A stretch of DNA of 64,000 nucleotides from Collinsella sp. An7 (GCF_002159335.1 NZ_NFHP01000001.1:62001-126000); one strand, 5' to 3'; counted from the first letter of the stretch, positions 26,046 through 35,219 are shown. Notes: generated by a model not told the origin, from the sequence alone. Made by a program: numbers and translations.

Positions 26046-26209
26046 AGAAAATTCGACCCCCGATGTGAGTGTATGTTTTGAACGTCGCGAGTAGCACTGC
26101 ACTTGAGTAAAGCATTCAACTGGGCAGATGATGGCGAATTGCCCGTGTTTTCGGCGGTCTACTCGGACTTTCCAAAAGATACACTCACATCGGGGGTCGA
26201 GTTGTTTTT
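26046..26209. repeat. 164-bp terminal-inverted-repeat element, family B copy 1
   Basis: Ends contain TCGACCCCCGATGTGAGTGT and its complement, extended to about 35 bp in all. The roughly 90-bp interior has no gene. A second 164-bp copy is at 36403-36566, and its interior aligns with this one when reversed (shared GAGTAGCACT, TAAAGC and GTCTACT). Confidence 0.9.
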
Positions 26210-26311
26210 AGGCGTCGCGCAACCCCGTCAGTTTCTCCTGCGAGGGGGCGATCAGGCTCCCGTGGCCAGCGAGCAAAGGCTGGTCGCAGGCGGCTGGGGG
26301 CAACTCCGCTG

Positions 26312-27979
26312 CTAGAGCATCAACCGCACGGTGGCGCAGGTCCGGCGGAAGATGAGCTGGCCTGCCAGCACCCCGACGGCGCCCAGCGCGAGGTTCCAGG
26401 CGAGCCCCGCTGCCGCGCCCGCGGCGGCGGAGAGACCAAAGCCGATGAGCGCGCCCAAGGCCGTAAGCACGAGCCCCACGATAACCACCAGTGTGATGGG
26501 GAAGCCTCGCTTGACAACCTCGGCCGGCGAGGTCCAGCTGTAGTTGGGGCGGCGCGCGTCGAGGCTAAGGCCGATGTTAACCGTGGAATAGAACGCGCCA
26601 AAGCCCGTGACCAGCACGCTTGCCGCTCCGAGCGCGTCGACCTGCCCCGTGGCCAAGAGCACGAGGGCGCTCACCGCAAGCGACCCCGCCACGGGCAGCG
26701 CGTTGGCGGCAAGCTTGGCGCCGAGCACGGTGCGCACGGGGAGCGGCGCGGTTGCCATGAGCCAGGCACTCCGCCCCTCCATCGAGACGGAGCAGGCCGC
26801 GCTCGGGCTCATAATCGCGCAGAACACAAACGCCCACGGCAGCAGGTTGGTCACAATCCCGCTTACGGCGTCGTAGGTCTCGGACGTTAGGTTCACGCCG
26901 TCGATGGCACCGGAGAGCACAAACTCGCGCACGCCCACCACGCTGAGCGCCACCGCCATAACAATCATGAGCAGGTATCCAAAAAGGCAGTTAAAGGCAT
27001 ACGACGGCACGCCGAGGAGTGTGCGGTACTCTTTGACCACGAGCGCGCGGAAGGGCGTTGAGCTGCGCCCGCTTTGGCTGCGGAGGTGCTCGGCCGAGAG
27101 GTCGCCCCGCCCCGCCCCGGCGCTGAGCGCCCCGTTGATAGCGAGGTAGCAGCGCTGCACGATCTCTACGGCAAGCGCCGTTACAGCGAGCGCGCTCAGC
27201 GCAAAGAGGGCAAACGGCACCGCATCGCCGGTGGCGGTGGCGCGCGACAGCCACGCAGCGGGCGGCCACCCGGCCGACAGCGCGTTGCTTGCGGTGGAAA
27301 GCGCGCCCTCAACCTGTGACATCGTCTGCTCGTGACCGTTGGCGTTGGCAGCGAACGAGAACGCGTACATCCCCACGAAGAGAGCTGCGAAAGCAACAAG
27401 CGAGATAACGATGTAGGCGAGGTTGGCGTGGCGAAAGCGCGACGAGGCGGCGGAGAGGCAGAAGGCGAGAAAGATCGCAATGCTCGTGGGGATGGCCGGC
27501 GCAAGCACGAGGCCCGCCGCGGCGCAGAGGATGGTCCAGGGGCTCGCGGTGACGAGCACGAGGTAGACGGCCCACAGCGGCAGGGCAAAGGCAGCGCCGG
27601 TTACGATGGCGCTGCCAAAGAGTGCCACGAGCCGCGAGGCCACCACGGTGCGCCGCGGGATGGGGAGCGCCATCACGAGGTCAAAGTCCACGAGGCCAAA
27701 GAGCGTGCCGTTGGCCTTCATAAAGGTAAAGACCACGCCGGCAAGCGAGCTCACGAGTACGGCAAACGCGGGGATGGCGTTAGCAAGCCCCATGCTCACG
27801 AGCATGATGCCAAGAAGTCCCATATAGGCCACGGCGAGGAGCGCGAGCACGGCAAACGCCAGCACAAGAAGCACCATGCGGCCAGCGGTGCGCTTGTGGG
27901 CCGCGTCGCGGCCAGCGGGGGAGAGGGCGTGCAGGAGGCTCCGAACCTGGACGCCGAGGAGGAGAAAGAACGCGCGCAT
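26312..27979 (-). CDS. ABC-2 type exporter permease (large, 555 residues)
   Basis: A hydrophobic protein with about twelve predicted helices in two halves, resembling the large ABC-2/'PutativeABC exporter' permeases of Gram-positive bacteria. The first half has LVLAFAVLALLAVAYMGLLG near residue 40; the central soluble loop carries FRALVVKEYRTLLGVPSYAF. It is downstream of its ATPase with a 12-bp gap, and AAGGTG lies seven bases before the chosen ATG (27979); a GTG at 27988 is an alternative. The transported substrate is unknown. Confidence 0.85.
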   Translation of the reverse strand: MRAFFLLLGVQVRSLLHALSPAGRDAAHKRTAGRMVLLVLAFAVLALLAVAYMGLLGIMLVSMGLANAIPAFAVLVSSLAGVVFTFMKANGTLFGLVDFDLVMALPIPRRTVVASRLVALFGSAIVTGAAFALPLWAVYLVLVTASPWTILCAAAGLVLAPAIPTSIAIFLAFCLSAASSRFRHANLAYIVISLVAFAALFVGMYAFSFAANANGHEQTMSQVEGALSTASNALSAGWPPAAWLSRATATGDAVPFALFALSALAVTALAVEIVQRCYLAINGALSAGAGRGDLSAEHLRSQSGRSSTPFRALVVKEYRTLLGVPSYAFNCLFGYLLMIVMAVALSVVGVREFVLSGAIDGVNLTSETYDAVSGIVTNLLPWAFVFCAIMSPSAACSVSMEGRSAWLMATAPLPVRTVLGAKLAANALPVAGSLAVSALVLLATGQVDALGAASVLVTGFGAFYSTVNIGLSLDARRPNYSWTSPAEVVKRGFPITLVVIVGLVLTALGALIGFGLSAAAGAAAGLAWNLALGAVGVLAGQLIFRRTCATVRLML

Positions 27980-27991
27980 ACACGTCACCTT

Positions 27992-28837
27992 CTAGGCCTG
28001 GCTGCGCGTGCGGAGCGCGCTGTCGGCGTGGGGTGTGGGCGATACCTCGGGCGCCGCGGCGCCGGCAGCGGGCGCTGCGGGAGCGTCGGCGCCTGCGGGG
28101 ACCTCGGCCAGCTCGAGAAAGACGTCCTCGAGCGAGTCGTCGCCGCGGACCTCGTCGGTGGTGCCGGCGGCAACGAGCTCGCCCCGGCGGATGATGGCGA
28201 CCTTGTTGCAGAGGCGCTCGACCACCTCGAGCACGTGCGACGAGAAAAAGACCGCGCCGCCGCGCTCGGCAAGCTCGTGCAGGATCTGCTTGAGCTCGTG
28301 CGAGGCGAGCGGGTCGAGCCCCACAAAGGGCTCGTCGAGCACGAGCAGCCGAGGCTCGTGCACAAGCGCCCCGATGAGCACGAGCTTTTGGCGCATGCCG
28401 TGGGAGTAGCTGCTCACAGGGTCGCCGAGCGCGGCGGTGAGGTCGAGCCGCTCGGCGAGCTCGGTGATGCGGCGGCTGCGCACATCGGCCGGCACCTCAA
28501 AGACATCGGCGATGAAGGTGAGGTACTGGAGTCCGGTCATAAAGTCGTAGACATCGGGGTTATCGGGCACGTAGGCGCAAAGGCGCTTGGCCGCGACGGG
28601 GTCGGCCGAAACGTCGACGCCGCAGATGCGGATGCTGCCGGCGTCGATGGTCTGAACGCCCACGATGGAGCGGATGAGCGTGGTCTTGCCGGCGCCGTTG
28701 TGGCCGATAAAGCCGTAGATGTCGCCCGGCTCGACGGTGAGGGAGAGGTCGCGCACGGCAATCTTCTTGCCGTAACGCTTCTGGTAGTGGCTGACCTCGA
28801 GCACCGGGGTGCGGCCGGGGAGGTTACTGTTGGGCAT
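27992..28837 (-). CDS. ABC-2 exporter ATP-binding protein
   Basis: A 281-residue ATPase of the drug/lantibiotic (CcmA, DrrA-like) class: Walker A GHNGAGKTT, a Q-loop region ending in PDNPDVYDFMTGLQYL, signature YSHGMRQKL, Walker B LLVLDEPFVGLDP and switch histidine in FFSSHVLE. The C-terminus has a 35-residue Ala/Pro-rich tail. It pairs with the permease that starts 12 bp further on. CAAGGAG lies seven bases before the ATG. No transcription factor is adjacent, so regulation is unclear. Confidence 0.9.
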   Translation of the reverse strand: MPNSNLPGRTPVLEVSHYQKRYGKKIAVRDLSLTVEPGDIYGFIGHNGAGKTTLIRSIVGVQTIDAGSIRICGVDVSADPVAAKRLCAYVPDNPDVYDFMTGLQYLTFIADVFEVPADVRSRRITELAERLDLTAALGDPVSSYSHGMRQKLVLIGALVHEPRLLVLDEPFVGLDPLASHELKQILHELAERGGAVFFSSHVLEVVERLCNKVAIIRRGELVAAGTTDEVRGDDSLEDVFLELAEVPAGADAPAAPAAGAAAPEVSPTPHADSALRTRSQA

Positions 28838-28923
28838 GGTTGCTCCTTGAGATTTGTGGCGGCGATTGTGGCCCGGTTTGGGCTCGATGTCGCGCCGCCG
28901 CGGCGGGCGCTTGCAGATGTTGG

Positions 28924-29051
28924 CCGATTGTCCGTATCAAATTTGCGCATGGCCGAGTAGACCGCCCTTGCGGCTTGGCGCGACCTGCGGTTTTTACCGG
29001 TGACTAATTCACAGCTATTCGGCGGACCGGGAATATGGTACGGACAATCGG
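28924..29051. repeat. 128-bp element with imperfect terminal inverted repeats
   Basis: CCGATTGTCCGTA (28924-28936, read with the flanking C) is repeated inverted as TACGGACAATCGG at 29039-29051; weaker pairing continues inward for about 25 more bases (GCCGAGTAG against CTATTCGGC). It fills the gap between an ABC gene promoter and the 3' end of the ribbon-helix-helix gene. A single copy is seen in the window. Confidence 0.65.
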
Positions 29052-29085
29052 TGGTTTTTGTTTTTGAGAGTAGGAGGGTGAGAGA

Positions 29086-29280
29086 CTACGCGTCGTCCTG
29101 TTCCTGCGGTGGACCCTGGTTGCCATCGCCTTTCTTGGGCAGGCGCCCGGCACGCTTGAGCGCGTCGCGTAAGATCCACTCCACCTGACCGTTGGCACTG
29201 CGCATCTCGTCATCGGCCCAGCGCTGGACGGCGGCCCAGATGTCGGGGTCGATGCGGAGCGGATATTGTTTGCGTGCCAT
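29086..29280 (-). CDS. Arc-like ribbon-helix-helix DNA-binding protein (64 residues)
   Basis: The core MARKQYPLRIDPDIWAAVQR, then ADDEMRSANGQVEWILRDAL, is a ribbon-helix-helix fold: one strand (QYPLRI) that reads DNA and two helices that dimerize, as in Arc and CopG. The C-terminal 15 residues are polar and disordered. CAGGTG lies seven bases before the ATG at 29280; an upstream ATG at 29304 would add eight residues. It is the last gene after the SPFH and YbjQ genes on the same strand and may be their autoregulator, which is inference from context. Confidence 0.8.
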   Translation of the reverse strand: MARKQYPLRIDPDIWAAVQRWADDEMRSANGQVEWILRDALKRAGRLPKKGDGNQGPPQEQDDA

Positions 29281-29373
29281 GGCGGTCACCTGCTTGGGGG
29301 TCATTTGGGGGTGGAGCGGGGGCGGCGCCGCGCGGGAAGACGGTGCCAAGCACCAGACCCCGCGCGCTGCTGC

Positions 29374-29691
29374 CTACCGACGACGAACGCGCACGGCCGT
29401 GCCCGAGGCGACCGTCATGATCATGCCCTCAAAGGTCTCGTACCCCAGCGAGGCGCCCACCACGGCGTTGGCTCCAAGCGCCTCGGCGCGCTGCTGCATC
29501 TCGTCGAGCACCACCTGGCGGGCCCGCTGCATCTCCTCCTCGTAGCCGGCGGAGCGGCCGCCAAACATGTTGCGGAGCCCGGCGCCCATATCGCGGAACA
29601 TGTTGATGCCCATAACAGCCTCGCCGGCAACAACGCCCAGGTACTCGGTGATCTCGTAGTTATCGATGGTGGAGGTGGTGGTAACGATCAT
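29374..29691 (-). CDS. YbjQ/UPF0145 family protein
   Basis: A 105-residue protein that starts [20 protein letters not shown] and contains [20 protein letters not shown] and [16 protein letters not shown], the diagnostic pattern of UPF0145/YbjQ, a small alpha/beta protein known as a pentamer and of unknown biochemical role, sometimes suggested to bind metal. AAAGGAT is six bases before the ATG. The gene lies 153 bp downstream of the SPFH gene on the same strand; the Gly/Ala-rich pentamer and an SPFH membrane scaffold could work together, though this is not shown. Confidence 0.9.
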   Translation of the reverse strand: MIVTTTSTIDNYEITEYLGVVAGEAVMGINMFRDMGAGLRNMFGGRSAGYEEEMQRARQVVLDEMQQRAEALGANAVVGASLGYETFEGMIMTVASGTAVRVRRR

Positions 29692-29844
29692 GGTGATCCT
29701 TTCAGAGGGGAGGGGTGCGTGCGTAGGGCGCGGGCGCGGGCGGTGCGGTCTGCGGATGGCGTGGGCGGCGCGGCCAAATCGGTCGGCCCGCCCCACGTGG
29801 CGTCCGCACCCGCTCCGCTGCCCGCGCCCGTCCGCGCTCAGCCG

Positions 29845-30876
29845 CTAGTACAGCGACCCGGCGTTGACGATGGGGTGCGCCTCGGACTCGCCGCAGAGCA
29901 CCACCATGAGGTTCGAGGCCATCTGGGCTTTGCGCTCCTCGTCGAGCTCGATCTTGCCGTGCTGCCCCAGCTCGTCCACGGCCATCTCGACCATGGTCAC
30001 GGCGCCCTCAACGATCTTCTTGCGCGCGGCGATCACGGCTTCAGCCTGCTGGCGGCGGAGCATCGCCTGGGCGATTTCGGGCGCGTAGGCGAGGTGCGTG
30101 AGGCGCGCGTCGTCCACCGCCACGCCGGCGGGCGCCAGGCGCTGGGTGAGCTCGTGCTTGAGCGCGGTCGAGACCTCCTCGATGTTGGAGCGCAGGGTGA
30201 TGGAGTCCATGAAGTCCGAGCTGTCCTCGGCGTGGTCGTAGGCGTAGATGCTCGCCACGTGGCGAAGCGCCGTCTCGGCCTGCGTGGCCACAAACTGCTC
30301 GTAGTTGTCCACGTCAAAGAGGGCCTTGGCGGTGTCCTTAACGTGCCAGACCACCACGTTGGCGATCTCGATGGGGTTGCCCATCTTGTCGTTGACCTTG
30401 AGGATCTCGCCGTTGAGCGTGCGGGCGCGGACCGAGATCTTGGTGGAGAGGGCAGACGTAGCCTTGGTTGCGGTCTCGATTTGCTTGCCCAGCGAGAGGC
30501 CGCTCTTGCTGATAACCTCTGCCGTGGCGTTTTCAGTGGCGCTGCTCGAACCCATGCTGCGGCTGTAGAAGGGGTTCGCCCAGCGGAAGCCCTCGTCGCG
30601 AACAGTACCCTTGTAGTCGCCGAAGAGGATACAGACGCGTGCCTGACCCGGCTGCAGTGTGAAGAAGCCGGAGACGAGGATGCACCAGGCGATGAAGAGG
30701 ACGACGCTTACGATGACCATGATGACCGGGAGCGTGGCGGATTCGCCCGAGTCGTCCGTGGCAATGGCGATGCCGATTCCGCCGGCAAACAGGGCGATGA
30801 CGACCACGAGGCCGATGATGCTCACCGCGAGCATGCCCCAGCCGGACGCAGCCTTGATCTTCTTCTCGGCACTCAT
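29845..30876 (-). CDS. SPFH/Band 7 domain membrane protein
   Basis: A 343-residue flotillin-like protein. Two N-terminal helices (about 15-38 and 48-70) are followed by the Band 7 domain: [20 protein letters not shown], then [27 protein letters not shown] and [19 protein letters not shown]. The C-terminal helical part includes [20 protein letters not shown], which normally drives oligomer ring formation. SPFH proteins organise membrane microdomains or cage proteases. GAAAGGA precedes the ATG. It is the first gene of a three-gene same-strand set with YbjQ and a ribbon-helix-helix protein. Confidence 0.92.
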   Translation of the reverse strand: MSAEKKIKAASGWGMLAVSIIGLVVVIALFAGGIGIAIATDDSGESATLPVIMVIVSVVLFIAWCILVSGFFTLQPGQARVCILFGDYKGTVRDEGFRWANPFYSRSMGSSSATENATAEVISKSGLSLGKQIETATKATSALSTKISVRARTLNGEILKVNDKMGNPIEIANVVVWHVKDTAKALFDVDNYEQFVATQAETALRHVASIYAYDHAEDSSDFMDSITLRSNIEEVSTALKHELTQRLAPAGVAVDDARLTHLAYAPEIAQAMLRRQQAEAVIAARKKIVEGAVTMVEMAVDELGQHGKIELDEERKAQMASNLMVVLCGESEAHPIVNAGSLY

Positions 30877-31021
30877 GAGAGTTCCTTTCTCGCTATCGGT
30901 CGCGCGATGCGACCCGTGCCGTCTGGGCGGCAGATCGGTCCGCCCAGACGGCGCTACCCCTGATGTGGTGGCGGGGGGGGGTGCTCCCCGAGCGGGCGCC
31001 CTCGTGGCGCGCGTTGATCGC

Positions 31022-31050
31022 ATTGTGATATCACATTGAGGTCATGTCAA
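31022..31050 (-). promoter_or_regulatory. Promoter with palindromic operator for the SPFH gene set
   Basis: Minus strand: TTGACA (31045-31050), 17-bp spacer, CACAAT (31022-31027). The 12-bp perfect palindrome TGTGATATCACA (31024-31035) overlaps the -10 box, so a bound repressor would block polymerase. The ribbon-helix-helix protein of the same gene set is a candidate. Confidence 0.6.
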
Positions 31051-31480
31051 CGACCGTTCACCGATTGTGCGGCGATGTCGGCAGGCGGCATCCAACCGCC
31101 GGCAGACGGCGCAGGGGCTCGCGTTGCTAGCTGTGGCGCATGATGCTCGCGGCGATATGCGCCGCGAGGAACGACGCAGCTTATCGGAGCAGCGAAACGT
31201 AGCAATAGCGGTCGTCACGCGGCGCGGCGGTTAGCCTTCTCCAACTTGTGCGCTTCGCTTGAAGCGCGGTTTTTCGGCCGTGCGGCCCCGTGTGCCCGCG
31301 GGGTCGTATGGTATGCTTGCGCCCTAGTCAAACATTCCCGGTGAGCTGCGAAAATTGTGGGTATGTCAACACTTTTCCGCACCGGCCCCGTGCCGGCGCC
31401 GTGCCCTTCCTCGCTTCTTGCCGGGACGACCGCCCCGGCAGCCTTGCACCTGCCCGGGCACAAGGAGCGTGGTTTAGCAC
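31051..31480. promoter_or_regulatory. Upstream region of pflB
   Basis: About 430 bp without a gene. Possible -10 hexamers TATGGT (31307-31312) and TATGCT (31312-31317) lie about 165 bp before pflB and would give a long leader. A hairpin GCGCTTC-GCTT-GAAGCGC followed by GGTTTTTC (31250-31273) resembles an intrinsic terminator upstream of it. Several CG-rich dyads (e.g. 31151-31170) are also present. No FNR, ArcA or Rex site is recognised with confidence. Confidence 0.4.
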
Positions 31481-33589
31481 ATGGCAGATGCGATGCAGGA
31501 AGCCTGGGAGGGCTTTGAGCCCGGCACGTGGACCGACGAGGTCGACGTGCGCGACTTCATCCAGCGCAACTACACCCCCTACGAAGGCGACGAGTCGTTC
31601 CTCGCCGGCCCCACCGAGCGTACGCGCGAGCTGTGGGCGACGGTCATGGACCTCTTTGCGCAGGAGCGCGCGCAGGGCGGCGTGCTCGACATGGACACCA
31701 AGACCGTGACGGGCATCGTGGCCCACCCGGCAGGCTACATCGACCCCGCGCACCCCGAGCGCGAGACCATCGTCGGCCTCCAGACCGACAAGCCGCTCAA
31801 GCGCGCGCTGCACGTCAACGGCGGTATCCGCATCTCGGTGCAGGCCGCGGCGCAGCACGGCTACCAGATCGACCCCGACGTTGTCGAGACCTACACCTAT
31901 CGCCGCAAGACCCATAACGCCGGCGTCTTCGACGTCTATACGCCCGAGATGCGCGCCTGCCGCTCGTCGCACATCATCACGGGCCTCCCCGACGGCTACG
32001 GCCGCGGCCGCATCATCGGCGATTACCGCCGCGTGGCGCTCTACGGTGTCGACTACCTCATCAAGGACAAGGAGGCCCAGAAGGCCTCGACCCCCGTCGT
32101 CATGACGGAGGAGAACATCCGCGACCGCGAGGAGCTCACCGAGCAGATCCGTGCGCTCGGCCAGCTCAAGATGATGGCCGACTTCTACGGCTTCGACATC
32201 TCCGGCCCGGCGACGAACGTCCAAGAGGCCATCCAGTGGATGTACTTCGCCTACCTCGCCTCCGTGAAGGACCAGAACGGCGCCGCCATGTCCATGGGCC
32301 GCACCTCGACCTTCATCGACATCTACGCCGAGCGCGACCTCGCCCGCGGCACGTTTACCGAGGAGCAGATCCAGGAGTTCGTCGACCACTTCATCATGAA
32401 GCTCCGCATGGTCAAGTTCGCCCGTACGCCCGAGTACCAGAACCTGTTCTCCGGCGACCCGCAGTGGGTGACCGAGTCCATCGGCGGCATGGGCGTGGAC
32501 GGCCGCACGCTCGTCACCAAGACGGCGTTCCGCTACCTGCACACGCTTGAGAACATGGGCACGAGCCCCGAGCCCAACCTGACGGTGCTCTGGTCGACCA
32601 ACCTGCCCCAGAAGTTCAAGGAGTTCTGCGCCAAGGCCTCGATCGCGAGCTCGTCTATCCAGTACGAGAACGACGACGTCATGCGGGTCTATCACGGTGA
32701 TGACTACGCCATCGCCTGCTGCGTCTCCTCCATGCGCGTGGGTAAGGAGATGCAGTTCTTCGGTGCCCGCGCCAACCTCGCCAAGTGCCTGCTCTACGCG
32801 CTCAACGGCGGTGTGGACGAGATCACCAAGAAGCAGGTGGGCCCGGCGTACCGTCCCGTAGTGGGCGACACGCTCGATTACGATGACGTAATGGCCAAGT
32901 TCCGCGACATGATGCGCTGGCTCGCCGGCGTGTACGTCAACGCGCTCAACATCATCCACTACATGCACGACAAGTATTGCTACGAGGCCATTCAGATGGC
33001 GCTGCACGACAAGCACGTCAAGCGCTGGTTCGCCACGGGCATCGCCGGCCTGTCGGTGGTTGCCGACTCGCTCAGCGCGATCAAGTACGCCAAGGTCCAC
33101 CCCGTGCGCGACGAGAACGGCGTGATCGTGGACTTTGAGATCGAGGGCGAGTTCCCCAAGTACGGCAACGACGACGATCGCGTGGACACCATCGCGCACG
33201 ACATCGTGCACGAGTTCATGGAGTTCATCCGTATGAACGATACGTACCGCAACTCGATCCCCACCACGTCGGTGCTCACCATCACCTCCAACGTCGTGTA
33301 CGGCAAGAACACCGGCGCCACGCCGGACGGCCGCAAGAAGGGCGTGCCGTTCGCCCCGGGCGCGAACCCCATGCACCAGCGCGACACGCACGGCGCCATC
33401 GCGAGCCTGAGCTCTGTGTCCAAGCTGCCCTTCCGCGACGCGCAGGACGGTATCTCCAACACGTTCTCCATCATCCCGGGCGCGCTCGGCAAGGAGGACG
33501 AGGTGTTCTTCGGCGACCTCGACCTCGACAGCCTCGACTTCTCGACGGCGGAGTTCTCGGTCGACGCACCGGAGTGCGCCGACTGCTAG
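31481..33589 (+). CDS. pflB: Pyruvate formate-lyase catalytic polypeptide lacking the glycyl-radical domain
   Basis: Formate C-acetyltransferase converts pyruvate and CoA to acetyl-CoA and formate in anaerobic fermentation. This 702-residue protein matches PFL throughout: the N-terminal [20 protein letters not shown], the catalytic cysteine pair in [14 protein letters not shown] (about residues 412-413), and [20 protein letters not shown] near 610. It stops in the linker after [14 protein letters not shown], exactly before the region that in E. coli PflB (760 residues) carries the radical glycine. That domain is encoded separately at 33739. The enzyme should therefore need GrcA plus the activase PflA to work. 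The frame is intact; the stop is not a frameshift scar because the next gene has its own signals. Confidence 0.95.
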   Translation: MADAMQEAWEGFEPGTWTDEVDVRDFIQRNYTPYEGDESFLAGPTERTRELWATVMDLFAQERAQGGVLDMDTKTVTGIVAHPAGYIDPAHPERETIVGLQTDKPLKRALHVNGGIRISVQAAAQHGYQIDPDVVETYTYRRKTHNAGVFDVYTPEMRACRSSHIITGLPDGYGRGRIIGDYRRVALYGVDYLIKDKEAQKASTPVVMTEENIRDREELTEQIRALGQLKMMADFYGFDISGPATNVQEAIQWMYFAYLASVKDQNGAAMSMGRTSTFIDIYAERDLARGTFTEEQIQEFVDHFIMKLRMVKFARTPEYQNLFSGDPQWVTESIGGMGVDGRTLVTKTAFRYLHTLENMGTSPEPNLTVLWSTNLPQKFKEFCAKASIASSSIQYENDDVMRVYHGDDYAIACCVSSMRVGKEMQFFGARANLAKCLLYALNGGVDEITKKQVGPAYRPVVGDTLDYDDVMAKFRDMMRWLAGVYVNALNIIHYMHDKYCYEAIQMALHDKHVKRWFATGIAGLSVVADSLSAIKYAKVHPVRDENGVIVDFEIEGEFPKYGNDDDRVDTIAHDIVHEFMEFIRMNDTYRNSIPTTSVLTITSNVVYGKNTGATPDGRKKGVPFAPGANPMHQRDTHGAIASLSSVSKLPFRDAQDGISNTFSIIPGALGKEDEVFFGDLDLDSLDFSTAEFSVDAPECADC

Positions 33590-33591
33590 GT

Positions 33592-33660
33592 GATTCATTT
33601 GGGGATTCATTTGGGGACGGGGTCGAAATATGGCATCGCAGTTGTCGCTTCGACCCCGGC
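33592..33660. repeat. Tandem GATTCATTTGGG plus GGGTCGAA hairpin between pflB and grcA
   Basis: GATTCATTTGGG is repeated in tandem (33592-33603, 33604-33615) and runs into GGGGACGGGGTCGAA, which pairs with TTCGACCCC at 33649-33657. It shares 20 bases with 8669-8688. The hairpin has no T-tract but may reduce read-through from pflB into grcA. Confidence 0.65.
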
Positions 33661-33691
33661 CCAGATGCCGCAACTAGGCGGTTGCCAAAAA

Positions 33692-33700
33692 TGCTATGAT
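33692..33700 (+). promoter_or_regulatory. Extended -10 promoter for grcA
   Basis: TGCTATGAT is a TGn extended -10 motif followed by a hexamer with five consensus bases. It lies about 40 bp upstream of grcA, after the hairpin, so grcA probably has its own promoter in addition to read-through from pflB. Confidence 0.55.
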
Positions 33701-33738
33701 TGCGCTAACAGATAGCGCGCCTTCCGAAAGGAGTTCCC

Positions 33739-33990
33739 ATGCAGGTCAAGGATGTACCCCAGGCCCAGGCCGATAACCTCGTGCAGATGCTCGACGCGTA
33801 TGCCGAGAAGGGCGGCCACCACCTCAACGTCAACGTGTTCAATCGCGACACGCTGCTCGATGCGCAGGCGCACCCCGAGAAGTACCCGCAGCTCACCATT
33901 CGCGTGTCGGGCTACGCGGTCAACTTCCACAACCTCACGAAGGAGCAGCAGGACGAGGTCATCAGCCGTACGTTCCACCAGGCGATGTAG
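33739..33990 (+). CDS. grcA: Stand-alone glycyl-radical domain (GrcA/YfiD-like)
   Basis: An 83-residue protein equal to the C-terminal domain of [20 protein letters not shown], then [19 protein letters not shown], with the radical-bearing glycine at residue 58. In E. coli YfiD/GrcA such a free domain can replace an oxygen-cleaved C-terminus of intact PflB. Here the neighbouring PflB has no such domain at all, so GrcA is probably an essential subunit and not a spare part. GAAAGGAGT precedes the ATG. Two terminators follow. It is 149 bp downstream of pflB with its own predicted promoter. Confidence 0.93.
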   Translation: MQVKDVPQAQADNLVQMLDAYAEKGGHHLNVNVFNRDTLLDAQAHPEKYPQLTIRVSGYAVNFHNLTKEQQDEVISRTFHQAM

Positions 33991-34080
33991 CCTGTAGGTG
34001 TATGGATGCGCAGTCGGCAGGTCTTGGGGCTTGCCGGCTGTTAGGCGCGGCCGGCCGGCGGTGAGCCGACGGCAGCGTGC

Positions 34081-34116
34081 AGGCCGGCGGTGCGAGAGCT
34101 CCGCCGGCCTTTCTTG
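34081..34116 (+). terminator. Intrinsic terminator after grcA
   Basis: AGGCCGGCGG pairs with CCGCCGGCCT, followed by TTCTTG. It is 90 bp after the grcA stop. Confidence 0.7.
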
Positions 34117-34118
34117 TG

Positions 34119-34161
34119 CAAAAACCGGCGGGGTGGTGCGCCTCGCCGGTTTTGCGTTTGG
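34119..34161. terminator. Second, bidirectional terminator between grcA and the ketopantoate reductase-like gene
   Basis: CAAAAACCGGCG and CGCCGGTTTTGCG form a stem with A-rich 5' and T-rich 3' sides. It can serve both grcA (plus) and the convergent gene ending at 34248 (minus). Confidence 0.7.
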
Positions 34162-34247
34162 TGCGGTTACGCTGCGCCTGGTCTGGGGTTGTCGGGTGAT
34201 GCATCGCCTCCCCGGCTCATCGACCAGCCGAACGGCGGGCTACCGGG

Positions 34248-35162
34248 CTACCAGCTCTCCTCAATCTCGCGAATGCGCTGGTAGAGCCATTCATTTTGCG
34301 GTACGAGAATACCGTGGCGGCGGGCGAGGCGGCAGATGGTGCCCGAGAACTCCTCGACCTCGGTGCGCCGCTGCGCGATGCGGTCCTGCGCCATCGACGG
34401 CATGCCCGCCGGGTCGAGGCTCGCGATCAGCTCGGCCATCTCGGTGAGGTCGGCCTCGCCCATGTTCACGCCCTCGGCCCGGCCCACGGCGAGGGTCTCG
34501 CGCATCGCGGCGATAAAGCTCCGGTTCTGCTCACTCGCCGGCTCGCTCGCGCTGCCGTACGTGCCGCCATAGACCATGCAGGTCTGGTTGATCCCAACGT
34601 TGAGCATGAGCTTGACCCACATGCGATGCCGGATGTCGGGCTCAACCACGTGCGCAATCCCCGCGCGCTCGTAAAAGTTAGCGATTGCGTCGCACACGCC
34701 GGGGAGCGTGCCTTCCGCCGCGCCAAAGCGAATTTCGCCCGTGTGGGTAAAGGTGAGCTCCCCGTTAAGAAAGACCGCGTCCATGCCCTGCGCGATGCCG
34801 AGCACCACGCGCTCCCAGCCGTAGCGCTGGGCGATGCGCTCTTCGCTCGTGATGCCGTTGAGGAGCGAGGCGATGCAGGTGTTGGGCCCCACGAGCGGCG
34901 CCATGCTCTCGATCGCCGCGTCGAGCCCGCCGGCCTTGACGGCCAAGATCACGAGATCGACCGGTTTGGCCTCGCTCATGGGGACGGTGCGGATCTGGCA
35001 CAGCTCGCCGTTGACGAGCACCTCCTCGCCCGCGTGGCGGCGGAAGCGCTCGTCGTCCATCGCAAACTCCACGGCGTCGGGGCCGATGTTCTGGGCGATG
35101 AGGCTCCCGTACATGAGCCCCACGGCCCCTTTGCCCACGATGGCGGCGCGCTCGATCTGCAT
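34248..35162 (-). CDS. 2-dehydropantoate 2-reductase-like oxidoreductase (ApbA/PanE family)
   Basis: A 304-residue NADPH-dependent reductase. The N-terminal Rossmann fold has AIVGKGAVGLMYGSLIAQ and LVILAVKAGGLDAAI; the C-terminal helical domain has DIRHRMWVKLMLNVGINQTC with the conserved Lys and Asn, and EVEEFSGTICRLARRHGI at the end. PanE makes pantoate for coenzyme A, but many ApbA-family members act on other 2-keto acids. AAGGAG is six bases before the ATG. It follows the cyclase-family gene on the same strand after a strong hairpin, so the two may be separate units. Confidence 0.82.
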   Translation of the reverse strand: MQIERAAIVGKGAVGLMYGSLIAQNIGPDAVEFAMDDERFRRHAGEEVLVNGELCQIRTVPMSEAKPVDLVILAVKAGGLDAAIESMAPLVGPNTCIASLLNGITSEERIAQRYGWERVVLGIAQGMDAVFLNGELTFTHTGEIRFGAAEGTLPGVCDAIANFYERAGIAHVVEPDIRHRMWVKLMLNVGINQTCMVYGGTYGSASEPASEQNRSFIAAMRETLAVGRAEGVNMGEADLTEMAELIASLDPAGMPSMAQDRIAQRRTEVEEFSGTICRLARRHGILVPQNEWLYQRIREIEESW

Positions 35163-35219
35163 GCGAATCTCCTTTTCTGTGGTGGTTCCGCGGGCTTAGC
35201 GGGTCCGCGGGTCGTGCGG

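Noticed and set aside
31328-33673. A 781-codon antisense frame over pflB
   Set aside because: The plus-strand PFL is unmistakable; the antisense product is low-complexity Val/Leu/Arg/Asp sequence of the kind produced by GC-rich codons.
33590-33738. A frameshift or sequencing error splitting a normal pflB
   Set aside because: 149 bp with a hairpin, an extended -10 box and a good ribosome-binding site separate the frames, and the PflB end is not homologous to a continued PFL linker.
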